NCBI GenBank assembly: GCA_937863205.1
Contig: CALMGA010000573.1
Location: forward strand, 1-10,025
Direction of reading: 5' to 3'
Length of the DNA: 10,025 nucleotides
Source: an uncultured Beijerinckiaceae bacterium
GTDB taxonomy: Bacteria; Pseudomonadota; Alphaproteobacteria; Rhizobiales; Beijerinckiaceae
Shown here: in pieces, positions 1 through 7,473 of the stretch
Layout of the letters: each line of letters opens with the position of its first letter
Numbering within the stretch: the stretch's first letter is position 1
Notes under the pieces: generated by a model
What the model was told of the DNA's origin: nothing
Databases searched by the model: none
The model's input: only the letters and a program-made list of their open reading frames with translations
Translations under genes and position numbers: made by a program

Positions 1-183
1 TGCGTCCAGTGCTCCATCGCAACTCGCCCGGTCCATCGTTGATCAACGACGCTACGAGCTTCTCCACACGGATCGACCATGACCTTGTGACGCAGTAGTG
101 CTAGCAGGCCGCTGAAAAAGGCCGCTCGCCGCTGCTGATCGATCGTGGTTCAGCCTCACCTGTCGTGGAGGCTGATGTGCGCG
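1..183. other. Left edge, no supported gene; possible remnant of another element
   Basis: This stretch lies beyond the last recognisable part of the decayed integrase. On the plus strand a frame is open from base 2 to a TGA at 80-82; its residues include LARSIVDQRRYELLHTDRP. It could be the C-terminus of a gene running in from the left, but 26 codons are too few to say. The bases around 107-124, an aggccgctgaaaaaggcc block, remind me of the outer parts of some insertion sequences, but no inverted-repeat partner or target duplication is visible here. I call nothing firm. Confidence 0.25.
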
Positions 184-1760
184 GACCGGAAACAGTCGTT
201 CGTGGCCGAGCTTGTCCGCGCGCTCCAGCAGACCCAGTTCCACCAAAGCGGGATGAAGCGGGACGAGGCGCGCGGCGCTCTCCGTCTTGAGGTGCTTGAT
301 GGTCTCGCGAACAACCCGGCCCTTGGCCGGATCGAACGGTCGCAGGTCGAAATAGTAGATGCCCTGATCCTCGTTCAGCATCAGGTCGGTGATTTTCAGC
401 TGCGCAATCTCGGCGGGACGCATGCCCGTGAAGATCATGATGACGTAGGTCCAGTAGATGTGGTCCTGCTCGAGCGCGGACCGGGCTGGTTGCTCCGCAC
501 GCGGTTGTGGCCGGTAAAGGTCGGCATGCTGAACAGCTTGCGGCTCTCGTCGTCGGTGAAGCTGTCGCGCTCCAATGACGCCGTGTTCTCCCTGCCCATC
601 AACTGGAAGGCCGGCAGTTCGCCTTGGAAGAAGCCAGCCTTCTTCGCCCATTTCCAGAAGCAACGGACGGCGTTGATGTAGCGATTCTTGATGGTCGTCT
701 TGGAAAGTGGCTGGAGACCGTTCCAACCCTTCGCCTCGGCATATTGGTAGCGTTCAACTGGCGACTGCCGCTATATGCCCTCACGATGTGGAATGCGCGA
801 AAAAGCGAGGCAAAGCTCGCGGACGGCGTCTCGACCGTAGGCGTTGATTGCACGGTCGCCCATGATGTACATGGCGAACTGAATGTAGGGTTTGACGTCG
901 CGCTCGGCCTTGCGCGAGTCGGTTTCCTGATACGTCTCGAACACGTACATTGCGAGCAACTCGGACAGCAGCGGCGCCGTCCGCGCCGAAGGAGCATCCG
1001 GGTTCGCCGACGGCACCGCCGCGGTCGCTGCGGCTCCTGAGGAGGGTGCCGCAACGGCCGGCATCGCTTCGGGCTTCGAAACCGGCGGAGCCGACGGCCA
1101 AGCCCAAGCATCGCCGATATTGTGCGTCGGGGCCGCCGCAAGCGCCTCGGGCAGGAGGAAAGCGGCGATGCTCGGCCAGTGCGCCCGGCTGGCATTCTCC
1201 AGAATGTCATCAACGACGTCGTTCTCGTCCATGGACATAGGTGAAGGCCGGCTTCGGCGGCTTCAGGTAGTCGGGATCGGGCAGCACGATACCGTGGTGG
1301 TCGAAGTCCTGTACGTTCGGCAGGACAGCGCGGTCAGGGCGCGGGCGAACGGCTTCTGCCGGTTATAAAAACGGGCGTACTGGATCGGGCGCGGCGTCGC
1401 GGTCCGCCAATCGGCGAGCAGGCTCGTCGCCGTCCGGAGATAGTTGTGGCGGTGGTGCGCCGCCCAGGCGTCCTCGGCAAGGTCCTGCTTCAGGAGCGCG
1501 TCGCCCTGGGCGATGATCAGGTCGATATGAGCGTCGATCTCGGCGGGAGATTGCATCAGGAGGAGCCAGCGCAGGGTGGCGAAAAGGCGGGAGCGGGCCT
1601 CAGCGTAGCGGGTCGTGCGCAACGGAAATCTTGACAGCGTCCGCGTTCCCGAAAAGAATCTGATGCGGAGTTGAACGCAGAACGAGGTCCCGGCGCGGCG
1701 GGCGAGGTAGGGCAGGCGAGGCGTCCTTCGGGTGCGAGGACTGTGAGACGTCTCACAGGG
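184..1760 (-). pseudogene. Decayed tyrosine recombinase (phage/island integrase)
   Basis: Integrase pieces run in order over three frames. Near 1622-1750 is an N-terminal part with PYLARRAG and LRTTRYAEARSRLF, the 'SLRT.D..EAR' pattern of island integrases. Around 1240-1335 the sensible frame (DFDHHGIVLPDPDYLKPPKP) differs from that on both sides, so there is one shift near 1330 and another near 1240. From 1238 the frame carries the core-binding region (MYVFETYQETDSRKAERDV) to an in-frame TAG at 771-773. It then continues as QSPVERYQYAEAKGW, SKTTIKNRYINAVRCFWKW and FTDDESRKLFSMPTFTGHNR. A further shift near 485-500 leads to the catalytic segment HIYWTYVIMIFTGMRPAEI, with the first catalytic Arg codon at 418-420, and on to KHLKTESAARLVPLHP. 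After the residues ERLFP (about 187) no box II (HxxR) or catalytic tyrosine is recognisable. No start codon lies in the N-terminal frame near 1740. It cannot make a working recombinase. Its position beside the tRNA 3' end fits an island integrase. Both ends are approximate. Confidence 0.85.
1741..1758. promoter_or_regulatory. 18-bp perfect palindrome at the integrase 5' end
   Basis: The bases ctgtgagacgtctcacag equal their own reverse complement over 18 positions with no spacer. They lie where the integrase should start, 76 bases from the tRNA 3' end. A site of this shape could be an operator for a dimeric repressor of the integrase or a binding site for a directionality factor. It could also be chance or part of the old coding sequence: a GTG within or just before it opens a frame reading VRRLTVLAPEG. 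The symmetry is seen; the function is inferred. Confidence 0.4.
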
Positions 1761-1833
1761 ATCACCGGAGAGCGAAGCGCTTCTTCATGCGAAATCAGGA
1801 TGTTGGCGCGTGCCGAAAACCGGGGTGCGATCG

Positions 1834-1907
1834 TAGCGGAGGAGGGACTCGAACCCCCGACACGGGGATTATGATTCCCCTGCTCTAGCCAGCTGAGCTA
1901 CTCCGCC
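1834..1907 (-). tRNA. tRNA-Met (anticodon CAU), elongator type
   Basis: On the minus strand the sequence from 1907 folds as a full cloverleaf. The acceptor strand GGCGGAG pairs with CTCCGCT, with a G-U at the first pair. The D arm is AGCTCAGCTGGCTAGAGC, and the anticodon stem GGGGA/TCCCC encloses the loop ATCATAA. The T arm contains GGTTCGAGTCC. The anticodon CAT is at 1873-1871. The body matches the elongator tRNA-Met type I know from alphaproteobacteria; a CAU tRNA-Ile2 read after lysidine modification is less likely but not excluded by eye. After the discriminator A (1834) the genome reads CGA, so CCA is not encoded and must be added by nucleotidyltransferase. The altered 3' flank agrees with insertion of the integrase-bearing element at this end. 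Confidence 0.93.
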
Positions 1908-1940
1908 CCGCATGGGAGGCATGCTGCCTGCCAAGCGCGG

Positions 1941-1969
1941 GATCTAGAATAGGGGAGCAAACGAGTCAA
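1941..1969 (-). promoter_or_regulatory. Promoter of the tRNA-Met gene
   Basis: On the minus strand TTGACT (1969-1964) is followed after exactly 17 bases by TAGATC (1946-1941). This gives a good -35 and a modest -10 of the housekeeping sigma type; the CTTGAC-N17-CTAGAT form resembles stable-RNA promoters of alphaproteobacteria. Transcription would start near 1934, leaving a leader of about 27 bases before the mature tRNA 5' end. Confidence 0.6.
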
Positions 1970-2078
1970 GGCATTCGGGTGCGCGGGGGAAGCGAGTGGG
2001 TTAGCGCCGTTCAAGCGAGGCTTGACTCGCTGCCGCGGCGCGTTTCACACCCCGCAGGCCAACACGCGAAACCCCGCC

Positions 2079-3434
2079 ATGTCGATCGCGCTTCCGGCGC
2101 TGAAGATCCACAACACGCTGACCCGTCGCAAGGACTCCTTGACGCCGCAGGACCCCGCGCGCGTACGCGTCTATGCCTGCGGTCCGACCGTCTACGACCA
2201 TCTCCACATCGGCAACGGGCGCATGCTGATCGTGTTCGACGTGCTGTTCCGCCTGCTGCGGCACGTCTACGGGGTGGCCCACGTCACTTATGTCCGCAAC
2301 ATCACCGACGTCGACGACAAGATCAACGCCCGCGCCGCCGAGCGCGGCCAATCCATCCGGGCGCTCACCGATGAGATGATCGCGGTGTTCCACGAGGACG
2401 CGAAGGCGCTCGGCTGCCTGCCGCCCAGTCTCGAGCCGCGCGCCACCGATCACATCGCCCCCATGATCGCGATGATGATGGCGCTGATCGCCCGCGGCCA
2501 CGCCTACGCCGCGCAGGGACACGTGCTGTTCGACGTGCCGTCCATGCCAGACTACGGCGCGCTGGCCAACAAGTCGCCCGACGAGCAGCTCGCCGGCGCC
2601 CGCGTGGAAGTGGCGCCCTACAAGCGCAGCCCAACAGATTTCGTGCTGTGGAAGCCTTCGGGCCCGTCGGAGCCGGGCTGGGACAGTCCATGGGGCAGGG
2701 GGCGCCCGGGCTGGCATCTCGAATGCTCGGCGATGAGCTGGCAGCACCTTGGCGAAACCTTCGACATCCACGGCGGCGGCATCGACCTCGTTTTCCCCCA
2801 CCACGAGAACGAGATCGCGCAAAGCCGCTGCTGCTTCGGCACCGACGTGATGGCCGATGTGTGGATGCACAACGGCCACCTTCAGGTCGAAGGCGAGAAG
2901 ATGTCGAAGAGCCTCGGCAACTTCATCACCATCCGCGAACTGTGGAGCGGCACGAGGTTCGGCGGCCGGCGCTGGTCGGGCGATGCGCTGCGCCTCGCGA
3001 TGCTGCGCACGCACTACCGCCAGCCGATCGATTTCACGGTCAAGGCGCTGGAGGAGGCCGACCGCACCTTGGCCGAATTCACCCGCGCCTGCGCCCGACT
3101 GCCGCCCGATCCGTCGGCCGCTTCGCCCAGCGAGGGCTTCCTCGCCGCCATGGCCGACGACATGAACACGCCGCAGGCCCTCGCCGAACTGCATGCCGTC
3201 CGCACCTCCGACCCGGCGGCGCTGCGAGCCGGGCTCGATCTGCTGGGCATCATTGCCGCGCCGGCCGATGCGGGATCGCTGGCGCCGGAGGCGGAGACTT
3301 TGATCGAGGCGCGGCGGGTGGCGCGGGCGGCGAAGAACTGGGCCGAATCCGATCGGCTGCGCGACCAACTCGCGGCGATGGGCGTTGCCGTCAAGGACAA
3401 CAAGGACGGGACGGTCAGTTGGCAGCGAGGATGA
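2079..3434 (+). CDS. cysS: Cysteine-tRNA ligase
   Basis: Cytoplasmic class I aminoacyl-tRNA synthetase that charges tRNA-Cys with cysteine using ATP. From the ATG at 2079 the protein has 451 residues, close to the usual 460. The catalytic signatures are present: [15 protein letters not shown] with HIGN at about 43-46, and KMSKS at 274-278. The zinc ligands expected from the E. coli enzyme are C34, C216 (ECSAM), H241 and E245 (FPHHENE). The DALR-type anticodon region follows the KMSKS loop. I chose the ATG at 2079 because the protein then begins a few residues before the conserved [11 protein letters not shown] stretch. A TTG at 2022 in the same frame would add 19 residues unlike the family. 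No clear Shine-Dalgarno sequence precedes 2079. A TTGACT at 2022-2027 could be the -35, but the -10 is poor. The acetyltransferase follows 73 bases downstream and may be cotranscribed. Confidence 0.97.
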   Translation: MSIALPALKIHNTLTRRKDSLTPQDPARVRVYACGPTVYDHLHIGNGRMLIVFDVLFRLLRHVYGVAHVTYVRNITDVDDKINARAAERGQSIRALTDEMIAVFHEDAKALGCLPPSLEPRATDHIAPMIAMMMALIARGHAYAAQGHVLFDVPSMPDYGALANKSPDEQLAGARVEVAPYKRSPTDFVLWKPSGPSEPGWDSPWGRGRPGWHLECSAMSWQHLGETFDIHGGGIDLVFPHHENEIAQSRCCFGTDVMADVWMHNGHLQVEGEKMSKSLGNFITIRELWSGTRFGGRRWSGDALRLAMLRTHYRQPIDFTVKALEEADRTLAEFTRACARLPPDPSAASPSEGFLAAMADDMNTPQALAELHAVRTSDPAALRAGLDLLGIIAAPADAGSLAPEAETLIEARRVARAAKNWAESDRLRDQLAAMGVAVKDNKDGTVSWQRG

Positions 3435-3507
3435 GCAATCGGCGCAGGACGCGCGGCCTGCGGCGGCCTGCTGTGCCGCTCGATGCAGCCCACGCGAACG
3501 CCGGGGC

Positions 3508-4008
3508 ATGGCGCCGGTGAGTTCGGACGCGATCTCCCTGCGACCGATGCTGCCGGCCGACGTGCCGGTGCTGGCCGCCATCTTCCAGGCCTCGATCGAG
3601 GAGCTGGCGACCGACGACTACGACGAGGCGCAGCGCGCGGCCTGGGCCGCGGCCGCCGACGACGAGGGTCGCTTCGGCGCCGCCCTTGCGGCCAACGTCA
3701 CGCTCGTCGCGATGCTGCGCGGCGCCCCGGTCGGCTTCGTATCGCTCAAGGGGCGCGACAGGATCGAGCAGCTCTACGTATACCCGCGCGCAGCGCGCCA
3801 GGGCGTTGCCGGCGCCCTGCTCGACGCGGTCGAGAAACTCGCCGCCGGACGCGGCACCCCGCGACTGGAGGTCGACGCCAGCGACGTCGCCCGGCCGTTT
3901 TTCGAGGCGCGTGGCTTCGAGGCGCTGCACCGGCAAACGACCATGCTCGGCGACGTCTGGTTCGGCAACACGCGGATGCGCAAGATCCTGAGCAAGCCTC
4001 CGGGATAG
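3508..4008 (+). CDS. GNAT family N-acetyltransferase
   Basis: A 166-residue protein of the Gcn5-related fold, which moves the acetyl group of acetyl-CoA to an amine; the acceptor cannot be told from the sequence. The N-terminus ISLRPMLPADVPVLAAIF is the usual first strand and helix. The acetyl-CoA loop is in LYVYPRAARQGVAGALLDAV (residues 89-108), with Ala where Gln or Arg usually opens the Q/RxxGxG/A motif. The C-terminal PFFEARGFEALHRQT is the usual last helix and strand, with Phe where many families have Tyr. The frame stays open upstream to 3385, but that part overlaps cysS and reads as its shadow. I therefore start at the ATG 3508; a GTG at 3517 is an alternative. The ribosome site is weak. 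It shares strand with cysS and ends 5 bases short of the oppositely directed LOG gene. Confidence 0.9.
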   Translation: MAPVSSDAISLRPMLPADVPVLAAIFQASIEELATDDYDEAQRAAWAAAADDEGRFGAALAANVTLVAMLRGAPVGFVSLKGRDRIEQLYVYPRAARQGVAGALLDAVEKLAAGRGTPRLEVDASDVARPFFEARGFEALHRQTTMLGDVWFGNTRMRKILSKPPG

Positions 4009-4013
4009 AAGCG

Positions 4014-4619
4014 CTACAGTCGATCGTCCACCGGCGGGCGCGGGTCTGGCACCTCGGCCAGCGCGAGGCGCAAGCGCGGCAGCACGTCCTCGATGCGCTC
4101 GGCGGTGAGGGTGCGGACATCGGCCGAGGCATAGATGAAGCCGTGCTCGCGCATGTGGGCGAACAGCGCCAGCAGTGGACGCCAGAAGCCGCCGATGTCG
4201 GCGATCAGCACCGGCTTTGTGTGGCGGGCGAGCTGCACCCAGGTCATCTGCTCGACCAGCTCCTCCAGCGTGCCGATGCCGCCGGGCAGAGCGACGAAGG
4301 CGTCGGCGCGCTCGAACATCAATCGCTTGCGGCTGTGCATGTCCGGCACCACGATGTGCTCGACACGCCGTCCCGTCACCTCCGCCAGGATCGCGTCGCC
4401 ATCGGTCAGGAAGTCGGGGATGATGCCGGTGACGCGGCCGCCGCCATCAAGCACGGCATGGGCAAGGGTGCCCATCAGGCCGCGTCCGCCACCGCCGTAG
4501 ACGAGCCCGATGTTCTCGGCGGCCAGGATCGAACCCAATTGCCGCGCCGCCTCGGCAAAGACCGGATCGCCTCCGCTGGCCGAGCCGCAGAAGACGCAAA
4601 TCGAGTTCAGCGCGGCCAT
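4014..4619 (-). CDS. LOG family protein (TIGR00730 type), nucleoside 5'-monophosphate phosphoribohydrolase
   Basis: A 201-residue Rossmann-like protein of the LOG (Lonely Guy) / 'lysine decarboxylase' family. Characterised members hydrolyse cytokinin riboside 5'-monophosphates, and bacterial ones also AMP, to free base and ribose 5-phosphate. The old name lysine decarboxylase is wrong for this family. The N-terminal strand is SICVFCGS (6-13), and YGGGGRGLMG (41-50) is the nucleotide loop. MHSRK (94-98) and PGGIGTLEE (112-120) carry the conserved Arg, Lys and Glu of the active site. The length is normal. The ATG at 4619 has a GGGAG about six bases upstream. Whether the substrate is a cytokinin or a general nucleotide cannot be judged here; nothing nearby points to plant hormone synthesis. 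Confidence 0.94.
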   Translation of the reverse strand: MAALNSICVFCGSASGGDPVFAEAARQLGSILAAENIGLVYGGGGRGLMGTLAHAVLDGGGRVTGIIPDFLTDGDAILAEVTGRRVEHIVVPDMHSRKRLMFERADAFVALPGGIGTLEELVEQMTWVQLARHTKPVLIADIGGFWRPLLALFAHMREHGFIYASADVRTLTAERIEDVLPRLRLALAEVPDPRPPVDDRL

Positions 4620-4962
4620 ATCCGCTCCCGCTCTAAGTCAGGTCGCAAGCGAGGTGGCCGGGACTGAGGATGCCGATGCAAGCAGATGTCCCATGGTGCT
4701 GATACATGTTCTCCTTTGGTCGCGAAGGCGAGGAGTTGCAACGGCTTGGCGGGGCCCGTCGCCTGCACCATGCGACGACATAGATTCGCTGGATCGTTGT
4801 TCCGTGCCAGCATCAGCCAAGGGCTGCAACGCACTCCGTCGCAGGCTCCGGGCAGGCCTTCGCGAGCCCGCCGACGCTGCAGATCCGACGCAGCTTCGCC
4901 CTCGCTTTGAAGACTTGCGCTTCAGAGAGGTGAGAGCAAACGCGGCGTAACGCGAAGGCTGC
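4620..4962. other. Gap without a convincing gene between the LOG gene and the small hypothetical gene
   Basis: I find no long frame with natural-looking protein here on either strand. The minus frame continuing past the TAG of the neighbouring hypothetical gene is open for about 49 codons (to the TGA around 4815), but it has no clear start and its residues look like chance. The only notable item is the 24-codon ORF at 4633-4707, listed separately. I see no strong terminator hairpin with a T run. Confidence 0.5.
4633..4707 (-). CDS. Possible 24-residue ORF in the LOG leader
   Basis: An ATG at 4707 is preceded by aaaggagaac, an almost ideal Shine-Dalgarno core but only three bases from the ATG. 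The frame encodes MYQHHGTSACIGILSPGHLA and four more residues, and stops at TAG 4635-4633, 13 bases before the LOG start. It may be a leader peptide translationally coupled to the LOG gene, or the ribosome site may be accidental. I do not recognise the peptide. Nothing in it (no codon run, no arrest motif I know) proves a leader function. Confidence 0.25.
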   Translation of the reverse strand: MYQHHGTSACIGILSPGHLACDLT

Positions 4963-5217
4963 CTACGTCGCCGGACCCGGATTGCTCTCGCCCTTGTCCA
5001 CCGTGAACTGCTGCTTGACGTCGCCTGCATCCGCTGGCCGCGGCGCCTCGCCCGCCTCTTCCGCCCAGGGCAGTTCGTCGTAAGGCGGGGCAAAGGCGCC
5101 GGCCTTGTAATCGGCATGGGTCATCTCGTCGTGCGTCACCTCACCATCGGTGATGCGGACCCTGTCCTTGTCGCCGTTCTCACCCTTGATGCGGCAAATC
5201 CCTGTCCATGACGCCAA
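4963..5217 (-). CDS. Small acidic hypothetical protein
   Basis: The frame encodes a hydrophilic protein of 84 residues if begun at the TTG 5217. It has GICRIKGENGDKDRVRI, DGEVTHDEMTHADYKAGAFA and PPYDELPWAEEA segments and an acidic C-terminus ending SNPGPAT. No signal peptide or membrane segment is visible. Codons end mostly in G or C, and the composition is not that of a shadow frame, so I think it is real. The start is uncertain. TTG 5217 has GGGAG seven bases upstream, while GTG 5253 has no ribosome site. An ATG at 5207 is one base out of frame, and dropping one base there would give MTGICRIK. I do not recognise the family. It is divergent from the ABC exporter, with about 186 bases between the two starts. 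Confidence 0.6.
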   Translation of the reverse strand: MASWTGICRIKGENGDKDRVRITDGEVTHDEMTHADYKAGAFAPPYDELPWAEEAGEAPRPADAGDVKQQFTVDKGESNPGPAT

Positions 5218-5349
5218 CTCGACACTCCCTGCCCGACCCGATCGCGTCAGCACAATGGTTCAAGCGGCAAAGAGTTCTGGCAATGCGGTCCACGCCCGAT
5301 CTCCGATCGCGGCGGAAGGGCAGATCCTGCAACAGCAGGTCTCGATGAT

Positions 5350-5367
5350 GCCGCACGGCCCTGCGGC
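5350..5367. promoter_or_regulatory. Hairpin in the leader of the ABC exporter gene
   Basis: GCCGCA and TGCGGC form a six-pair stem around the loop CGGCCC, about 37 bases before the exporter start. A ten-base palindrome (cccatatggg, 5391-5400) follows and covers part of the ribosome site GGGAGG. Together they could hide or expose the start, but short GC-rich stems are common in this DNA. Confidence 0.25.
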
Positions 5368-5403
5368 GGCTAGGCAGGGAGGGGCCACCCCCCATATGGG
5401 AGG

Positions 5404-7473
5404 ATGATGGCGCCGCTTCCTCCCTCGTCGCTCGACGCGTTCGTCGAGTCCCGCAAGTTCGATCCGCGTTTCGCAACCGTGCTGCGCAAGCTCGCACCCT
5501 ATGTCTGGCCTTCCGGCCGGGCGGACCTGCGGCGTCGCATCTACTTCGCCTTCGCCCTGATGATCGCGGCCAAGCTCATCACGGTGGTGGTGCCCTACGC
5601 CTTCAAATGGGCGACCGATGCGGTGACCGAGGAGGTTCGCGGCGGCCCCGCCGGGCGGCACGAGCTGTTCGGCTGGTTCGCCGGGCCGCTGGCGCTGACC
5701 GCGCTCTACGGGGCCGGGCGGGTGGTGATGCAGCTTACCACGCAGGGCCGCGACGCCCTGTTCGCCGCCGTGGCGATGCATGCCGTGCGCCGGCTCGCCC
5801 AGCAGGTGTTCGTTCACCTCCATGGCCTGTCGCTGCGCTTCCACCTGGAGCGCAAGACCGGCGGCCTTACCCGTGTCCTGGAGCGCGGGCGCAACGCCAT
5901 CGAGACGATCGTGCGTGTCATCATGCTCACCGCCGTGCCGACCGTGGTCGAGTTCGCGCTGATCCTGGTCGTGCTCTTCGTGCAGTTCGACGCGGCCTAT
6001 GTCGGCGTGGTGCTGCTGATGATCGCCGTCTACCTCGCCTGGACCTTTGCCGCGACGAACTGGCGGATGTCGATCCGCCGCTCGATGAACGAGAGCGACA
6101 CCGATGCCAACACCAAGGCGATCGACTCTTTGCTGAACTACGAAACGGTGAAGTACTTCGGCGCGGAGGGACGCGAAGCGGAGCGATACGACAAGTCGAT
6201 GGCCCGCTACGAGACGATGAGCGTGAAGACCTACGTCTCGCTCACCGTGCTCAACGCCGGCCAGACGGTGATCTTCACCGCCGGACTCACCGCCGTGATG
6301 ATGATGGCGGTCGCCGGCATCCGCGACGGCAGCCATTCTGTCGGCGACTTCGTGCTGGTCAACGCGATGATGATCCAGCTCTACCAGCCGCTGTCCTTCA
6401 TGGGCATGGTCTACCGCGAGGTGAAGCAGGCGACGATCGACCTCGAGATGATGTTCGACATCCTGTCGCAGAACGCCGAGATCCGCGATCGACCCGATGC
6501 GGTGCCGCTGCGTGCCGGCGGATCGGGGCCGCGGGAGGGTGGCACGGTGGGCGCCGAAGTGCGCTTCGAGGACGTGCGCTTCGCCTACGACCGTCGCCGC
6601 GAGATCCTTCACGGCATCTCCTTCACCGTGCCGGCCGGGCATACGGTGGCGATCGTCGGGCCGTCCGGCGCCGGCAAATCGACGTTGTCGCGCCTGCTGT
6701 TCCGCTTCTACGAGCCCAGTTCCGGGCGCATCACGATCGGCGGCCAGGACATCGCCGACGTCACGCAGGCGTCGTTGCGCCGAGCGATCGGCATGGTGCC
6801 GCAGGATACCGTGCTGTTCAACGACACCATCGCCTACAACATCCGCTACGGCCGCTGGGAGGCCAGCGACGACGAGGTGCGCGACGCGGCGCGCCTCGCC
6901 CGCATCGACCATTTCGTTGAGCAGGTGCCCGGCGGCTACGCTGCCCAGGTCGGCGAGCGCGGCCTGAAGCTTTCTGGTGGCGAGAAGCAGCGCGTCGCCA
7001 TCGCCCGCACTATCCTGAAGGGTCCGCCGATCCTGATCCTCGACGAGGCCACCTCGGCCCTCGACACGTTGACAGAGCGCGAGATCAAGGATGCGCTCGA
7101 CGAAGTGTCGCGCGGGCGCACGACGCTGGTCATCGCCCACCGCCTGTCGACGGTGGTGGACGCCGACGAGATCCTGGTGCTCGACGCCGGACGCATCGTC
7201 GAGCGCGGCACCCATGGCGCATTGCTGGCGCGCGGGCGGGCTTACGCGGCGATGTGGGACCGCCAGCATCAGGTCGCCGAAGCCGAGGAAAGGCTGCGAC
7301 GCGCTCTGGCGCAGGACGAAGCCGCCGAGCGCGTCCGGCTGTCTGCGGAGCGGGACGCCGCTCCGGCTGAGCAAGCGGACCTGCTGGCGGCGCTGCCCGA
7401 CGACGCGCCGCAGACCGTCGCCCAAGGCGGGGACCGGATGGGAGCGCGTGACACGATCGCCGCGAGTCAGTAG
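5404..7473 (+). CDS. Atm1-type ABC exporter (fused permease and ATPase; ABCB7/HMT1 class)
   Basis: A 689-residue half-transporter that works as a homodimer in the inner membrane. Bacterial Atm1 relatives export glutathione conjugates and metal-thiol complexes. Likely membrane helices are near 47-67, 92-111, 171-192, 195-214, 280-303 and 316-336. NYETVKYFGAEGREAERY (245-262) is the typical Atm1 intracellular stretch. NAGQ (284-287) has the Asn-x-x-Gln spacing that I recall as glutathione-binding in the Novosphingobium protein. The ATPase domain has Walker A GPSGAGKST (419-427), signature LSGGE (523-527), Walker B ending D547 with catalytic E548, and the switch H579, so it should be active. The last 65-70 residues are a charged, Ala-rich tail beyond the usual end. 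Two ATGs stand in tandem (5404, 5407); with GGGAGG at 5398-5403 the second may be used. Its own promoter should lie in the divergent gap. Confidence 0.95.
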   Translation: MMAPLPPSSLDAFVESRKFDPRFATVLRKLAPYVWPSGRADLRRRIYFAFALMIAAKLITVVVPYAFKWATDAVTEEVRGGPAGRHELFGWFAGPLALTALYGAGRVVMQLTTQGRDALFAAVAMHAVRRLAQQVFVHLHGLSLRFHLERKTGGLTRVLERGRNAIETIVRVIMLTAVPTVVEFALILVVLFVQFDAAYVGVVLLMIAVYLAWTFAATNWRMSIRRSMNESDTDANTKAIDSLLNYETVKYFGAEGREAERYDKSMARYETMSVKTYVSLTVLNAGQTVIFTAGLTAVMMMAVAGIRDGSHSVGDFVLVNAMMIQLYQPLSFMGMVYREVKQATIDLEMMFDILSQNAEIRDRPDAVPLRAGGSGPREGGTVGAEVRFEDVRFAYDRRREILHGISFTVPAGHTVAIVGPSGAGKSTLSRLLFRFYEPSSGRITIGGQDIADVTQASLRRAIGMVPQDTVLFNDTIAYNIRYGRWEASDDEVRDAARLARIDHFVEQVPGGYAAQVGERGLKLSGGEKQRVAIARTILKGPPILILDEATSALDTLTEREIKDALDEVSRGRTTLVIAHRLSTVVDADEILVLDAGRIVERGTHGALLARGRAYAAMWDRQHQVAEAEERLRRALAQDEAAERVRLSAERDAAPAEQADLLAALPDDAPQTVAQGGDRMGARDTIAASQ

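Noticed and set aside
100..140. Repeated ggccgc blocks around an A5 run as a terminator
   Set aside because: The blocks are mainly direct repeats; only a four-base GGCC pairing is inverted, too weak for a terminator.
3431..3520. ATG overlapping the cysS stop (ATGA) as the acetyltransferase start
   Set aside because: The overlap looks like coupling, but this frame gives only 29 basic residues and is not the acetyltransferase frame.
2001..3581. A 526-codon open frame on the minus strand opposite cysS
   Set aside because: It is a shadow of cysS with Arg- and Ala-rich low-information protein and no family motif.
3483..4667. A 394-codon plus-strand frame across the acetyltransferase and LOG genes
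   Set aside because: It crosses two convergent genes that have clear families, and its Arg/Gly-rich protein has no motif.
4815..4962. Read-through extension of the small acidic protein past its TAG, about 49 further open codons
   Set aside because: Open frames of this length are common by chance at this GC content; the residues change character and no recoding signal is visible.
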